Part shown: positions 1 to 11,354 of the stretch, piece by piece
Layout of the letters: each line of letters starts with the position of its first letter
Position numbering within the stretch: the stretch's first letter is position 1
Assembly: GCA_032690845.1 (NCBI GenBank)
Contig: CM064417.1
Coordinates: 37,826,432 to 37,890,431 of the forward strand
Reading direction: 5' to 3'
Origin: Eleusine coracana subsp. coracana
Lineage: Eukaryota > Streptophyta > Magnoliopsida > Poales > Poaceae
DNA length: 64,000 nucleotides
Translations under genes and position numbers: made by a program
Notes under the pieces: generated by a model
What the model was told of the DNA's origin: nothing
Database searches by the model: none
Seen by the model: the letters and a program-made list of their open reading frames with translations, nothing else

Positions 1-2397
1 CGGTTTTTCTTGATTTATTCATTTCCAGAAATAGGTTAAACTGGTAAAATGCATAGTAAATTGAATAATAAGAATTTTATAGCAAGATAAATTTTGTCAG
101 CCTTGTGTGGACATGTACTATTATAGAAAAATGCTAATGCCACATGCATAGTAAAATTTTATACCAGGGTTAAAATAAATAGGAAAAACACTAATAAAAT
201 TATAATTAATTGCAGAGAGCTGATACAATATTAAAAATTGGTCACCAAGTAGGATTTTCAGTTCTAGTCTCCCTGGAGTAATTTCATAGGGAAATTCTCT
301 ATTTATTAGCTGAAATTAATTTAATGCCTTTTTCCTTATAATATTTAATAATTAATTTTGGCTTAGTACTTGATAGTGAAACTTAACGATTGGATCACTC
401 CTGGTGTGACCTAATTATAATAAATCACCCCTTTCCTTTTGAAGAGCAGAACCTTGTCGACTTAATAATTGCCCTGAGTGCAATTTTTACCCGTTGATTG
501 AATGGTTCCGCTTTAGAGCTGTTTGCGGGTAGTTATACCCTGCGAGGGCTTTGCTCACACTAAAATGGTAATTAGTTAGCACCTGCGAGTCCTGGTCAGC
601 ACTTGCATAGCTTTGCCCCGGTAGACGTAGACACACCGTACTTGGAAGCGACGTCGTTGCGGTCAAGTACTAGAGTCCATGAAGGAAATACACGAAACAC
701 CCTCACCCTGTACCCCACTCTATGAGTGATACTTTTGAACGCCTCACCGCACACCATTTATTTCCACCGATAACAGTGTGCATTAACGTATTTATTGAGG
801 AAGTGCCATAAATCTTCTCTCATAGCATTCCCTCTTGCATCATATAGATCACGCCGTGAACCATGTGGAGGCAGGACCGGAGCAGGACCCAGAAGGAGCC
901 GCAGGTGCCGTGGCTGACCAAGAGCAGAACCAAGGCAAGCCCCGATGCATAATTCCCGTTTTAAATTTTTATTCTATCACTAGCCAGGGATATAAGTTTG
1001 CCTGTGCATTAAGTGATAGGAGTTAATTGAAACCCTAGCGTGCAGTAGGTCCCTCTTCCCGATTATTAGCCTCAGGACGGTAGCCGCTCTGCTTACAGTA
1101 GGACGACGGTTTATCGAGTGGTATGGAGACCACCCGTAGATAGGAATTATTATCACTGGGGAACGTAATCGGATGAAGGAAAGGGTGGATGGTTTCACAA
1201 TGAAGACCGGACGGGCAACTAGGTGGAAAGGGAAGGACAACTTGTCTTCAAGGGGGTAGCCCCGTCCGAGTCACCTAAGGCTACGCCTCGTGTCCGGCCC
1301 ATGGGATCAAGTTTGAACGTACTGTTTGCATGCTGGAAATATGGGCCCAGTAAACCGACGTAACTACGACTACCGCTTGGTCTGAAGATAGCCTTCTCCC
1401 TTCTTTGGTGGAACTGGGGCTGAGAGGAGGGAGCAATCCACCCATGGATGGCGGCACGGGGCGCATCGCGATGGGGGACCCTTCTCAGGGGAGTCTGGAC
1501 CCGGAAGACCCCGCGGTACCGTAAGCGAAAGATTGCTCCATGCGGCTTCCGGGAAGCACGTATTGGTCGTGCAAGCAGGTTTCTCCTGCAGGATGTAAAT
1601 CGATTCGAGTCGCTGCCCCTCACAGTAACGAGTACCACTTGATCGCTGCTACGGAACAGTGCCGGAAGCCATTAAGATGATGTGTGGGTTTAATTCTGCT
1701 ATTTGAAATTATTAAGATTTTATTGCAACCATGATTGATATAGCTCTAGTGCAAACTAAATTTATTATTCTACATGACAACTTAACTCGATGCTAAAACT
1801 TGAAAAATAAGGATCCACTCTTAGGCGGGTTTCTGGCAATAAAAACTCTATCCCTAGCCTTTGCATGTCTAGGCGTCGGCTATAGCTGGCCATTTTTGAC
1901 GGGTCAGCCTTGCTGAGTAAATTAGTTACTTAGGGCGTAGCTCTATGTGGTTTTCAGATGACCAGGTCAGAGAGTGCCACTGTGGAGGAAGGTTTCATTG
2001 GGAGGGCCAGCGTCCCGATTGTTGGAACATCGTGTGGGAGCTGTGCACAAATGAAGATGAGGATTAGGTCCTTGCTTGTCGGTACGATGTTTGGGCAAGG
2101 CACCTACTATGGCCGGATAATCCCTGTGTGTCACCGTGAGAGGGCGACTATATCTTAGCTACTCCGTCGAATTTGTGAACCAAGGTTGAACATTTCGCTT
2201 CCGCATTTTTTTATTTCTATCAAAACTCCGGTTTGTAATATAACTTCGGATTTATGTAACTCTGTTTCTCCACCTATGTTCTTGTTATAATTATTTTCTC
2301 TGTCATGTATTGTACTATTCGGCGCCACAGCGCGTGTCGCCACCCAAGGGAGATCCTGGAACGGAGCCGCCTCTGTGGTAAGGCGGGTCTGTGACAT
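1..2397 (-). mobile_element. Gypsy LTR (Tekay/Del-like), truncated by window edge
   Basis: Read on the minus strand, an LTR begins at 2397 with TGTCACAGACCCGCC, a terminus typical of Tekay/Del-type Gypsy elements of grasses (family assignment from memory). No primer-binding site or internal coding region is visible down to base 1, so the whole stretch appears to be LTR and the rest of the element lies off the left edge. The open frames inside (for example 1219-1638 minus) resemble no known protein and are treated as chance. The insertion separates the DUF4283 pseudogene on its right from that gene's downstream half. Whether this is a solo LTR or part of a full element cannot be seen. Confidence 0.6.
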
Positions 2398-3163
2398 GGA
2401 CCCATATTGGGATTCAATTCATCGCCACCTCAGACGGTCCTGAAACACCATCATATGGCACAATGATCGGAGCATCACCTTTATGCTTCCAGGGACCTCC
2501 ATTCATCACGAACTTGTAGTCCCCCTCACCAAAAAATTCAAGACTAAAGAGTCTTGTGTGCAGCTCTTTGTGGACTACCTTCTGCCTTGGTAATCAAGCC
2601 TTCCTCATCTCATCAAGCAGACCAGTAACACTAAAGTGCTGGACGGAGTAATCTCGTGCTAGGGCACACCAGCGCTGTGTTTGCTCGGCTGCTTCTTCCT
2701 CAAACTCAAACTCAGGAATTTCACCACTCTTCTTCATCCTCATCTTCCTCGTCCTTGTACATAACTTCCTCCGAGTCCCCTACATCATCTGTGCCTCCAA
2801 CAAAAAGCTCAATGGCCTTACGTTCACCTTCTTTGCCCGCAACGAAGATGAGGAATCCCCTTCCATGTCCTTACTAACTTGATTTGCCGTAGGGTCGCCC
2901 TCCAAAGGATTCAACTAGTGTCCAGAACCACCACCCCCTGGAACTGAGTTATTATCTGCAACCGCCACCATGTCGAACGGATCTTCGTGAGAGTGAAAAT
3001 CCAACTCTGTGACGCGAGAGATTTGGTCACTACCCCTCGCTGGATCACCACCCGGATGCGTATCGTCGCCAGGATCATGCGTAAAGCCTCGGGTGGGTAG
3101 AGGACCCAATGTCTCCCCTTTATCACCCCCAGCCATACAAATTACAAACCCAAACGAAAACAC
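2398..3163 (-). pseudogene. DUF4283-domain protein (LINE ORF1-type) pseudogene, truncated
   Basis: Translation of the minus strand gives an N-terminal acidic, glycine-rich part from a start near 3163 or 3134, then an acidic stretch (about 2720-2790), then a clear DUF4283 core. Short recognisable motifs are FSVTGLLDEMRKA, EGDYKFVMNGGPWKHKGD and IPIWVHV at the truncated end. DUF4283 is the N-terminal nucleic-acid-associated domain of plant non-LTR retrotransposon ORF1 proteins and of related zinc-knuckle proteins. Stops occur just after 2915, in the linker near 2740 and in the core near 2595, and at least two frame changes are needed. The gene ends abruptly at 2398, where the Gypsy LTR begins. 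It is a dead copy; the upstream CTAGGGTTTTGGGG (about 3260-3273, minus) resembles a plant 5' leader. Confidence 0.7.
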
Positions 3164-3580
3164 ATCGAGGGCGACTGCCTATCTTCCCCGGAGTAGAGAC
3201 CTGACTTGGATGATGGTCGGAGACAATCGGAGACTGACGGAAAACACAAGATCACCCCCAAAACCCTAGCCACCAGGTGACCCAACGGTGGTTACATGAC
3301 GTGACTAGAACCCATAACAATGTTCATTAACAATGTATATGATAACAATGTTTATTAAAAGCTTTGAAAGCACAAACAAATAAATGTATGATGTTTAGTT
3401 ATTTTATTTTTTGATGAGAAAGCGTGACATGGGCATAACATGAGCCAGTTTTTCTTTGGAAGAGTTAATTGGATCTATGTTATTATAAATTTTATGGATT
3501 GGAAATTTACCGCTGACCTTTTACTTTTCGGGTGGGTGCATTAAACTTTTTCCCGGATTGAAAATATGTCAGTATATACC
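3164..3580. other. Intergenic, AT-rich
   Basis: No coding potential is seen. The part next to the DUF4283 pseudogene (3164-3290) is probably its 5' leader. The remainder is AT-rich with short imperfect repeats of AACAATGTTCATTAA (3318-3358). Confidence 0.5.
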
Positions 3581-3656
3581 TTTGAAGTATTTTGGACCAC
3601 ATGCAGACAATCGTATTTCTGTATGTCCCATTTTATCCTTGCCTTACCCACTTGAC
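3581..3656 (+). repeat. Left terminal inverted repeat
   Basis: Inverted partner of 4091-4167. Over about 73 bp most positions match after reverse complementing, with a few substitutions and one- to three-base indels. Confidence 0.65.
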
Positions 3657-4090
3657 CTCCATACCAGGTTGTCTGCCTCCACGTCGTGACCATGCCTTGC
3701 CCTCAGTGCGTCTGCAACCGCGAGCACACCTCCAGCGTCACGTGTGGCTTCCTGCAGGCTATCTGTAGCCACCTCCCCGTCGAGGACGCCCACCCGAGCG
3801 CGCGCGCGGATGAGGCAAAGCAACCAGGCTCGTTCAATCATCACCCGCCATGGTTGAGCCGCTGTTCCTAGCGAGTAAGAGCCGCTGTAGATGGCGCCCA
3901 GCTGCGGCCTCACCGAGCCGCCCGCCAAAGCTCAGGCATCGTCCGCCCGAGCAGTCGTAACCGTCACCGGCCTGCTAGGCTGTCGCCGCTCGTGCATGCT
4001 CCCCGCCACCGCCGCCTGCTACGGATTCTTGACTTCGCTGGCCGGAGTCAAGCAGGGAAGAAGAAAAGAAGTGATCCCAATCTGTTTCGC

Positions 4091-4167
4091 GTCAAGTGGA
4101 TAAGGCAGGGGCAAAAGGGAACATACAAAAATACGATTGTTTGCAGATAGATCTAAAATGCTTCAAA
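4091..4167 (-). repeat. Right terminal inverted repeat
   Basis: Reverse-complement partner of 3581-3656; see the element entry. Confidence 0.65.
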
Positions 4168-4205
4168 ATTAAACTAATTCCTATCCGTAAATAACACAAC
4201 AACAA

Positions 4206-4470
4206 AAAAGACCTGTAACGGCGGTTGGAAAGGCAATGTAGCGGTGGGCAGACCACCTTGCCCCTACGCAAACGCAGCTACAAATATGCGTTTGTAGCGA
4301 CGGGTGATCTGTCGCCTAAATAAACCGCCGCTACAGACATATTATTGGCGGCGGTTGAAGAGTCAACCGCCGCTATTGTTAGCCATTAGTAGCGGCAGTG
4401 GACATCTTCAACCGCCGCTATAGTTGGCTATTAGTAGCGGTAGTTGACAACATCAACCGCCGCTACATGT
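4206..4470. repeat. CACTA-1 left subterminal repeats
   Basis: At least eight copies of CCGCCGCTA or TAGCGGCGG in both orientations, often preceded by TCAA, spaced 20-50 bp. In CACTA elements such arrays are bound by the element's regulatory protein. Confidence 0.8.
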
Positions 4471-4664
4471 TATTTTTCAAAAAAATAAAATAAAATTTAT
4501 CAAATATACAGAAATCATAGATTCTGCATACACAGAAATTTACAAATCTCATCACAAATATTTATAACATCTCATCAAAGATATTTATAATCTCATCATA
4601 GATATTTATAATAGAATATATACATGTTTGTCATCAAAATATTCAATCGAGCTTATAAAATATT

Positions 4665-5844
4665 TTATATGAACCTTAATACATAGTCATCATCTTTTTT
4701 CGACACATTAGGCTCATATGGTGCTCTTGAACCAGCCCACTGACAAAGGGACTTATGTTTTATTGCTAGTTCACTGTTTGAGTCAAAGCACTTCCCTTCT
4801 GTACTAATTATCTCTCTTAACATAAAACGACAAAGAGAAGCTACAACTAGATACATGACATTTGTACTCAAGTGAACACGTGATTCAGGAATTATACCCT
4901 TTTTAATCGCGTCGTTCCTTTTCATCTTTACAACCCATTCTCTCTTTGACCTTGTGGCTTTCTGTGTCACATGAGCAGAGTCCTCAATGATATGGTCCAG
5001 GTAAAGTAAAATGAACATAAACAAAATCAACTTACCTCTCGTTGAGACTCCTCAATGATATGGTTCGGGTAAGTTGAAGTGCCAGCCGAGAACACACAAG
5101 TGTAGTAATCACAATGCACACTTTCTCGTATTTACTTATGGTACTATAAAGTAGATAACACAAGTTCATTACACCTACGATAATTATATGAATGGATAGT
5201 ATGATAAGAACATGTATAGTCATACCCAAAACTTATGACGAAAGTACATCTTCTTTTTCCTTGTAGGATGACATGCCCCACCGGCTACGACATATTTCTC
5301 GTAAGCACTGTGCGATCGATAAAAGCTTATCAGTAGATGATATTAACATCATCAAACCATACACACGTAGACCAATTTCTTACCGATCTATGACTTCCAG
5401 AATATCATCGTATAAGTTCTTGTGTAGTCCAGGCTGTCGAGCGATAGAAGGTATCCTTTTTTCAGAAATATCATCACAAAGATCCAATGATCGCTACAAC
5501 AATATTTATTATCAACAAGTTAATTATGATTGAATTTAATTTTAACATAGGATACATGACGAAGGCAGTAGTTGTCCAACTTACTTGAAGTTGTAAGGGG
5601 CCATAATGCACTCTCTATCTTGCCACTTCATGAAGTAGTCGTATAAGTAATTTGCAACATAAGTCCTTGCTTCTGTTGTCAAGACCATCTTCATTTCAGC
5701 AAGCTCTGTTATGCGGCCATTCGATGAATCTTGTGCGGCTGCTTCGATGAATTTGGAAACTTCTCGTAAAAATATTGGACCCGGTCTTGGTGCCTCGTAC
5801 AACCAAGATCTATCCATCACAAACGGCCTTGAACGGAAACCCAA
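4665..5844 (-). pseudogene. Transposase N-terminus joined to Ulp1-like protease relic
   Basis: The minus frame 5844-5581 starts with MDRSWLYEAPRPGPIFL, the transposase-associated domain found at the N-terminus of TNP2 (compare CACTA-2 at 8845). After about 35 residues it changes to sequence ending in ECIMAPYNF, typical of the region just before the catalytic HW motif of Ulp1/SENP (C48) cysteine proteases. Further on, the minus strand at about 5230-5300 encodes AGGACHPTRKKKMYFRHKFW, a signature of the Ulp1-like proteins carried by many grass transposons. The frame 5030-4665 may be the C-terminal remainder. Stops and AT-rich gaps separate the pieces and no intact His-Asp-Cys set is seen. The fusion probably reflects an internal deletion. 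Confidence 0.55.
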
Positions 5845-6435
5845 AAATTATTCAAATTTATTAATTAAATATGTGTGACAAAAAATTTAAACATTCACTA
5901 TATATATATATATATATTGAATATTACATGAAGTGAAAAATATTATACAAGATAAAATGAAACAAACATCAAATTATTTTATATATTATTTAACTTTTAT
6001 CACCATCTAGCCAAAAAATATTAGAAATTAATTAATTAATTATGTGTAACAAATTTTTTTAATATTAACTGAATATATAAACATTGAAAAATAATATACA
6101 TGAAGTGAGAAATATTATACAAGGTAAAATGAAACAAACATTAAATTATTTTATATATTATTTAATTTTTATGAAGAGATAATAAAATAATAAACATCCC
6201 TCTTGCCCTAATACTACTTGCCCTAATACTACTTTCTCTCTCTTTTAAAAACCAAACTAGATCTAGATTCCCATTGATATAAAATAAACCAAATATATTA
6301 CTTTTTTTGTGTACTGATGAAAAGAGATGATGTATGCCTTCATAAACTTCAACTATAACCAAGTAGAACCATCCAAATCAAACGAATTTAGCTAAAATTT
6401 GATGAAAACCTAACAAACTTAAAACCCAAAATTCT
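5845..6435. other. AT-rich CACTA-1 interior
   Basis: No coding signal. Contains a (TA)n run near 5900-5916 and an internal near-duplicate: about 5930-5995 and 6105-6170 share the order tgaagtga, aatattatacaag, aaaatgaaacaaaca, aattattttatatatta. Confidence 0.6.
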
Positions 6436-6589
6436 ACTTGATTTCAAAATGAGAGCACAAGAAAACCAATGGGATGAGTTCCCCTTATCTCATAGAGCAA
6501 ATTTCTACAAAAAAATGAACTCAAAACCTTCCCCCCTTGATTTTCATGATTTGCCCAAATTTTCGGGCCGCCACTGTTCGAGTGAGGGC

Positions 6590-6866
6590 CGGAGCTGTTC
6601 GAACGTGGCTTTTATAGCCTGGGCATTTTATAGTGGAGGTTGGCATCGTGAACCGCTGCTAGTATTCCCTACATAGCGGCGGATGACATTGTCAACCGCC
6701 GCTATAAACCTGGACCATTTATAGCAGCGGTTGACACTATAGGGGGGTATGTAGCGGCGGCTCACACCGTGGTAGGCCCCCCTAGGCTTTGTGGCGGCGG
6801 CTCACTTTGGGCCGCGCCGCTGCAGCCTTTGGTCTGCCGCCACTACAGAGCCTATTTGTGGTAGTG
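6590..6866. repeat. CACTA-1 right (5') subterminal repeats
   Basis: Copies of TAGCGGCGG, GTCAACCGCCGCTA and GGCGGCGGCTCAC up to the terminal GTGGTAGTG at 6858-6866. These mirror the array at 8021-8220 in CACTA-2. Confidence 0.8.
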
Positions 6867-7094
6867 TAAGTTTAATGGTATCCACCCAAAAATTAAATAA
6901 TCAACGAAAAATTTACAATCCGTAAAATTTATAATAACATGAATCCAATACTTTTGAGAAATGAACAACATTTGCCAATTTGGAAGTGAGGGACGCGTCT
7001 TGGACTCTTGGTGCGGCCCAAGAGTCGAGTCAAGCCTTAGGGTTAGCGGCTAAACAATCGCCTGCCGCCGCCACCGCCACGGCCGCCGGTAGCC
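6867..7094 (+). promoter_or_regulatory. Remaining 5' flank of the F-box gene
   Basis: Unique DNA between CACTA-1 and the F-box start. It becomes GC-rich from about 7050 and ends in GCCGCCGGTAGCCATGGCTT, a good plant start-codon context. No TATA box is obvious in the 228 bp, so the promoter may have been displaced by the CACTA-1 insertion. Confidence 0.4.
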
Positions 7095-7975
7095 ATGGCT
7101 TGCGACAACGATCCGAGCCAACCATCGCTACCGGCAGCAATACCCTACGACCACAAGCCGAGCCAACCGTCGCTGGAGAAATGCCCCGCTAATCCAATCA
7201 CCAACACTACCACCATAGACTCCCTTAGCGAAGACATCATTTTGGACATCTTCCTCCGCCTCCCGTCTTTCACGGCGCTCGTCCGCGTCACCTTCGCTCG
7301 CTGGGCGTGGCGTCGCGCGGTCACCTCCTTGCCATCCTTCCACCGCTGCTTCCGCGCCCTGCACCCGGCGCCACTCCTCGGCCTCTTCTTCTCGCTCTTC
7401 AACGACCACCGCCTGGCTCTAAAAGTCCCCATCTTCCCCCGTTTCGCCCTCTCCCGCTACCCCAACCGTGACCTCGCCGGCGTCATCCGCACTGGCGATT
7501 TCTTCCTCACCTCCATTAAGGATCGCGCCAACGAGGCCCCCGACTGGGACGTCGTTGACTGCCACGGCGGCTTCATCCTCCTCAATGATTGGGCTGCAGA
7601 GTCTTACACCTTGTTAAAACCCTCGATGCGGCTGATCCATGGCTTCATTGACATGCCGTGGGGCATCCTAGTCGATATGATGGTTGTCACCCTATCATCC
7701 ATGACACCCATTTGATCTGCTCTGATGAAGACCCCATGTCGATCCACATTATCTGCCTTGCCCATGATGACAGGTTCATGATGCGGGCTGCGGTCTTCTC
7801 CTCGGCTAGCAGGGAGTGGTCCGTTCTCCCATGGGTGGAGGTTAGCCCAAGGCCACATTGTGTAACCTTATGCGAACGAGTCATGGACGACGGTGGGTCA
7901 CAGTGTGAGTATTTTTGTCTTGAGAAAGGCATGCAGGACGGTGGATTGTCTATATACTGGCCTTTCAAGAATTGA
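7095..7975 (+). pseudogene. F-box protein gene, frameshifted and 3'-truncated
   Basis: The first frame (7095-7715) encodes 206 residues with an F-box at about residues 42-88 (LSEDIILDIFLRLPSF, then a basic and aromatic stretch to FRALH). F-box proteins use this domain to bind SKP1 in SCF ubiquitin ligases; the C-terminal part selects the substrate. After residue about 190 the similarity to grass F-box proteins moves to another frame (7658-7975), with the typical SSDEDP-like and AAVFSSASREWSVLPWVE segments, so there is a frameshift near 7655-7690. Coding similarity ends just before CACTA-2 at 8011, and no usual C-terminus (about 400 residues in full-length relatives) is present. Codon use is GC3-rich, as in many grass genes. 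Probably a recent pseudogene. Confidence 0.75.
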
Positions 7976-8010
7976 AAGAATTTCATCAAGCTGGATACGA
8001 CAACAATGGA

Positions 8011-8240
8011 CACTACCACAAATAGGGTCTGTAGCGGTGGCGGGCAAACCACGGTGGCGGCATGACCCAAAGTCGGCTGCCACTACAGAGCCAATGGGCA
8101 CTGTCCCAACTAAAACCACCGCTACAAATGGCTCATGTTTATAGCGGCGGCTGGCATTGTCAACCGCTGCTATTTATGGCATACTAGCAGTGGTTGATAA
8201 TGCCAATAGCCGCTAAAAAGTGCCTAGACTATAAAAGCCG
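8011..8240. repeat. CACTA-2 5' terminal and subterminal repeats
   Basis: Terminal CACTACCACAAATAGGG followed by direct and inverted CCGCTA units (for example 8031, 8086, 8118, 8142, 8164, 8207). Confidence 0.8.
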
Positions 8241-8844
8241 CGTTCGAACAGCTCCGGCCCTCACTTGAACAGTGGCGGCCCAAAAATTTGGGAAATCACA
8301 AAAATCAAGGGGGAAAGGTTTTGAGTTCATTTTTTTTTTCAAAAATTTGCTCTCTGAGCTAAGAGGAACTCATCCCATATATATTTTTTTCTATTATTTT
8401 GAAATCAAGTTGAGTTTTTCATTTCAAGTTTGTTAGATTTTTATCAAATTTAGCTAAATTCATTTGATTTGTATGGTTCTATTGGGTTGTAGTTAAACTT
8501 TATCAAGGCATACATCATCTATTTCCATCACTATATAAAAATATTACTATATCTAACCTCTTTTATGTCAATGGTAATCTAGATCTAGTTTGATTACTAG
8601 AAGAGAGAGAAAGTGTTAGGGCAAGAGGTATATTCATTTTTATAATTTTTTAATAAAAATTAAATATTGTATAGAATAATTTGATGTTAATTTGATATTT
8701 GTTTCATTTTAGCTTGCATAATATTTCTCTTTTTATGTAATTTATTTTTTACTATATATATATAATGAATTTTTAATATTTTTTTATACATAATTAATTA
8801 ATTAATTTGAGCATTTTTTGTGTTTATGTGCAAGGTCGTTCGCG

Positions 8845-9456
8845 ATGGATAGATATTGGATGTACGAGGCACTAAGACCGGGTCCAATATTTTTACTCGA
8901 AGTCTCCAAATTCATCGAAGGGGCCGCACAACATGCTCGACGTGAACGAACAACTGATGTATATTGTCCATGTTTTGATTGTAAGAATTAGGAGCTGTGG
9001 AATGATATAGAAGTAATCAAGTCACATTTGGTGCGGAGAGGTTTAGTTGAGGGGTACACGAGATGGACAAAACATGGTGAGAACAGTGTGGTCGATATGG
9101 AACTTGATGAGCATATTGAAGTTGAAGTCGAGGCTATCAATTCGCCTGGTGCAGATGCGATGGAATCGTCTGATGAAGCTGATTTTGATGTTGAGGAGTT
9201 GTTATGTCACATTAAGCCTCAGGTGTTGATCAATGCCGGTACAACTAAAGGGCTTGATAATTTTCATAGAATAGAGAAGGCATCAAAGGATCCATTATAT
9301 GATGAATCTAAGGGATGTGGTAAAGAGTTCATCGTGTTGCATACTGTACTTGAGCTCATGAAGCTGAAGGCCATGCATGGCTGGTTGGACGCTAGTTTCA
9401 CGGATTTGTTGGAACTTATTTCCGATGCGCTGCCGAAGCCCAACTTGTTGCCAGGG
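8845..9456 (+). pseudogene. TNP2 transposase, N-terminal part (CACTA-2)
   Basis: Opens with MDRYWMYEALRPGPIFLLEV and continues through a cysteine-rich stretch (CPCFDC) to RRGLVEGYTRWTKHGE. This is the transposase-associated domain that precedes the catalytic region in CACTA TNP2 proteins. An in-frame TAG at 8989-8991 interrupts it; the frame is otherwise open to the Sirevirus junction, ending with a segment before the usual YEAKK motif. TNP2 excises and reinserts CACTA elements by binding their ends. The 3' remainder lies at 22016-24207. Confidence 0.8.
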
Positions 9457-11354
9457 TGAAAGGACCGAGTGACCGAGGGGGGGGGGGGGTGAATCAGGAA
9501 CTCACACTATGTACCAAAACCGCCAATTCCTAAAACCGACCATTCAAAATTACTCCTACACAATTCTAGTGGTGAACACACTAGTAAGATAATGAACCTA
9601 TGCACGGAATAACCTAAGCATACTAGTGGATCACACAAGACAATACAACTCCTATGCAAGCTAGTGATAAAGACATGCGAAAGCAAACAACTTGCAGAGG
9701 AGCCTACTCAAGTAAAGCTACTAGATCATCAAGTACAAGATAAGCACATAAGCATGCACATAATCATGAGTAGCACTATACATACTAGGGTGAACAATCA
9801 AGCCAAAACAACTCCTATACATGCTTGTAATCAAGAGAGAGCTAAGCACAACTACCAAATAGAGAAGCCTATTCATGCAAGTCTACAAGTAATCACCTAA
9901 AGCATGGTAACATACTAGTATGAATAGAACAAAATGTAAATGCGGAAAGTAATGCATCAAAGTAAGGAGTAGAGTAAGAGTTGGCTCATGATTTTTTTCC
10001 CAAGGTCTCGGAAGGATGGCGCCTTCCCCTACTCCTCGTTGGACCACTCCCGCCGGAGTCCTGGTCCCTCCCACCACCGATGTGGAGTTCTCGCCCACGA
10101 GCCCACAATCACTCCCAGAGTGAAGACACGGTGCGCGTCACCGCTGCCATCATGGCACAAGCTTGCCTCCCTCGAGAACTTGCCGGACTCCTTGAGCCGA
10201 CACGGGCGTTCACTATTGATGTCCCTTTCACCGGCGGGCTCAAACCGTGTACAAACGTGTGATGGCCTTCACAACCAATCACAATAGGCTCGATCACCGA
10301 CACCTAACCGGTGTAGGTCTCACAATAAACCAAGAGTAACAGCCTAGATCACACCCTCAAGGACACCCTAGCCTTAGCTGTGCAAGATGCTCTTTTATCT
10401 CTCCTCTAGCACTCTCAAGATATGCAATATGTCCTTCTAGTGCTCTCCTTTCTTCCTCTTGGCTCTCACCAAATGCTCCAAGCAATTCCACTGGCCAAGA
10501 GAGGTCTCCAAGACCCCAGCAACGAAGTTATATAGGCTTCCAACCTCCAACTAGCCGTTGCTCCATGAAATCAGCTTTCTGGGCCTACTGACCGGACAGT
10601 CCGATCACTGCAAACCCGGGCACCAACGACTCTACTCCTCTGCTGACTTCTACAGACCGCACCGTACGGTCCGTTTCTCTCGCTAGTCTAGAAACAATTT
10701 AGCCCTGCTTCCTCTCTGTCCTGTTCCTCAGCTACACTGACCGTACGGTCTGGTCACCTGACCGTACCGTCCGGTCTCTATAGCTCTTGCACAGACAGAT
10801 TCCTCGTTGCTTCGCTGTAAGTCCCAGAAAACTTCACCTAGTGACCGTACAGTCCGGTCACCACTGACCCTTCTGTCCGGTCACTATGTCCAGAAGCTGA
10901 AACTTGTCGTCTTCGCTTGACTTTGTTTCCCAGCTTCTCCGAATAGCTCCTTGGATTCTCCGCTGTCACTTAGTGCCTGTGATTTCACCGAGCAACCTTG
11001 CACATCACCGACTAGACATGATCTAAGAGAAATGACCTAGATCCCCTTGATAGCCTGGTTTTTCCTATGGACTTAAAGCCCTAACAACTAGACAAGTGTT
11101 CCCAATACTTGCTCCATAGCTTGTCCTCAGCTTTGATCCATCTTCATCAATCCTTGGACTCCATCAAGCTCACAAGCCTCCATGCTTCTGATCATTGTCA
11201 TCAATCGCCAAGGCCGTCGTAAACAATCATCATAGAGTAGAAGAGGTTTCCTACATGAACAACACACATGTAGATATTAGTCACATTTCATGTTTGTCAT
11301 TCATCACCAAAACATTCATACCTTAAGGTGACCTCAATGGTCATGATCCTTACA
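9457..11354 (-). repeat. Sirevirus 3' LTR (1898 bp)
   Basis: Bounded by TG at 9457 and CA at 11354. On the element's strand it follows the polypurine tract. Contains a G-run of 13 (9477-9489), a TATA box on the minus strand (CCTATATAAC, 10528-10537) and upstream of it several CG-rich palindromes such as GACCGTACGGTC (10739-10750) and ACCGTACGGT (10661-10670). Confidence 0.85.

Larger units (their letters stand above)
3581..4167. mobile_element. Small TIR element with GC-rich cargo (Pack-MULE-like)
   Basis: Two long imperfect terminal inverted repeats (3581-3656 and 4091-4167) share blocks such as ACAATCGTATTT, TGTATGT and CTTACCCACTT. They enclose about 430 bp of much more GC-rich DNA (3657-4090) rich in CG dinucleotides. 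Long TIRs around a GC-rich, exon-like insert are the form of Mutator-like elements that have captured gene fragments. Similarity may extend outward to about 3555 and 4186. A clean 9-bp target duplication was not found, so the superfamily is inferred. The minus-strand frame 3644-3928 is open for 94 codons but its product is not recognised. Confidence 0.5.
4195..6866 (-). mobile_element. CACTA-1: complete non-autonomous CACTA transposon
   Basis: The right end, read on the minus strand, is CACTACCACAAATAGGCTC. The left end is CACAACAACAAAAAAG, one change from the CACTA signature. A 3-bp target duplication TAA flanks it (4192-4194 and 6867-6869), exactly as expected for CACTA (En/Spm) elements. 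Both ends carry subterminal arrays of AACCGCCGCTA/TAGCGGCGGTT in direct and inverted copies. The 5' (TNP2-proximal) end is on the right: 6440-6620 is an inverted copy of 8237-8390 in CACTA-2. At 2672 bp it is far shorter than an autonomous element and holds only a transposase/Ulp1 relic. Confidence 0.88.

Noticed and set aside
1219..1638. 139-codon minus ORF within the left LTR
   Set aside because: Arg/Pro-rich, no family resemblance, overlaps another open frame on the opposite strand, and lies entirely within LTR sequence.
7095..7975. F-box locus as an intact functional gene with an intron at the frame change
   Set aside because: The frame change near 7655-7690 has no suitable GT...AG intron between the similar parts, and the C-terminus is missing at the CACTA-2 border.
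9477..9489. G-runs at Sirevirus LTR starts (also 17205-17216) considered as G-quadruplexes
   Set aside because: Single uninterrupted homopolymers without the four-tract pattern; the third LTR lacks it, so it is more likely slippage.
10590..10880. Clustered palindromes considered as a CRISPR-like or bacterial operator array
   Set aside because: The setting is a plant Sirevirus U3 region, where such palindromes are a family feature; spacing is irregular and spacers are absent.
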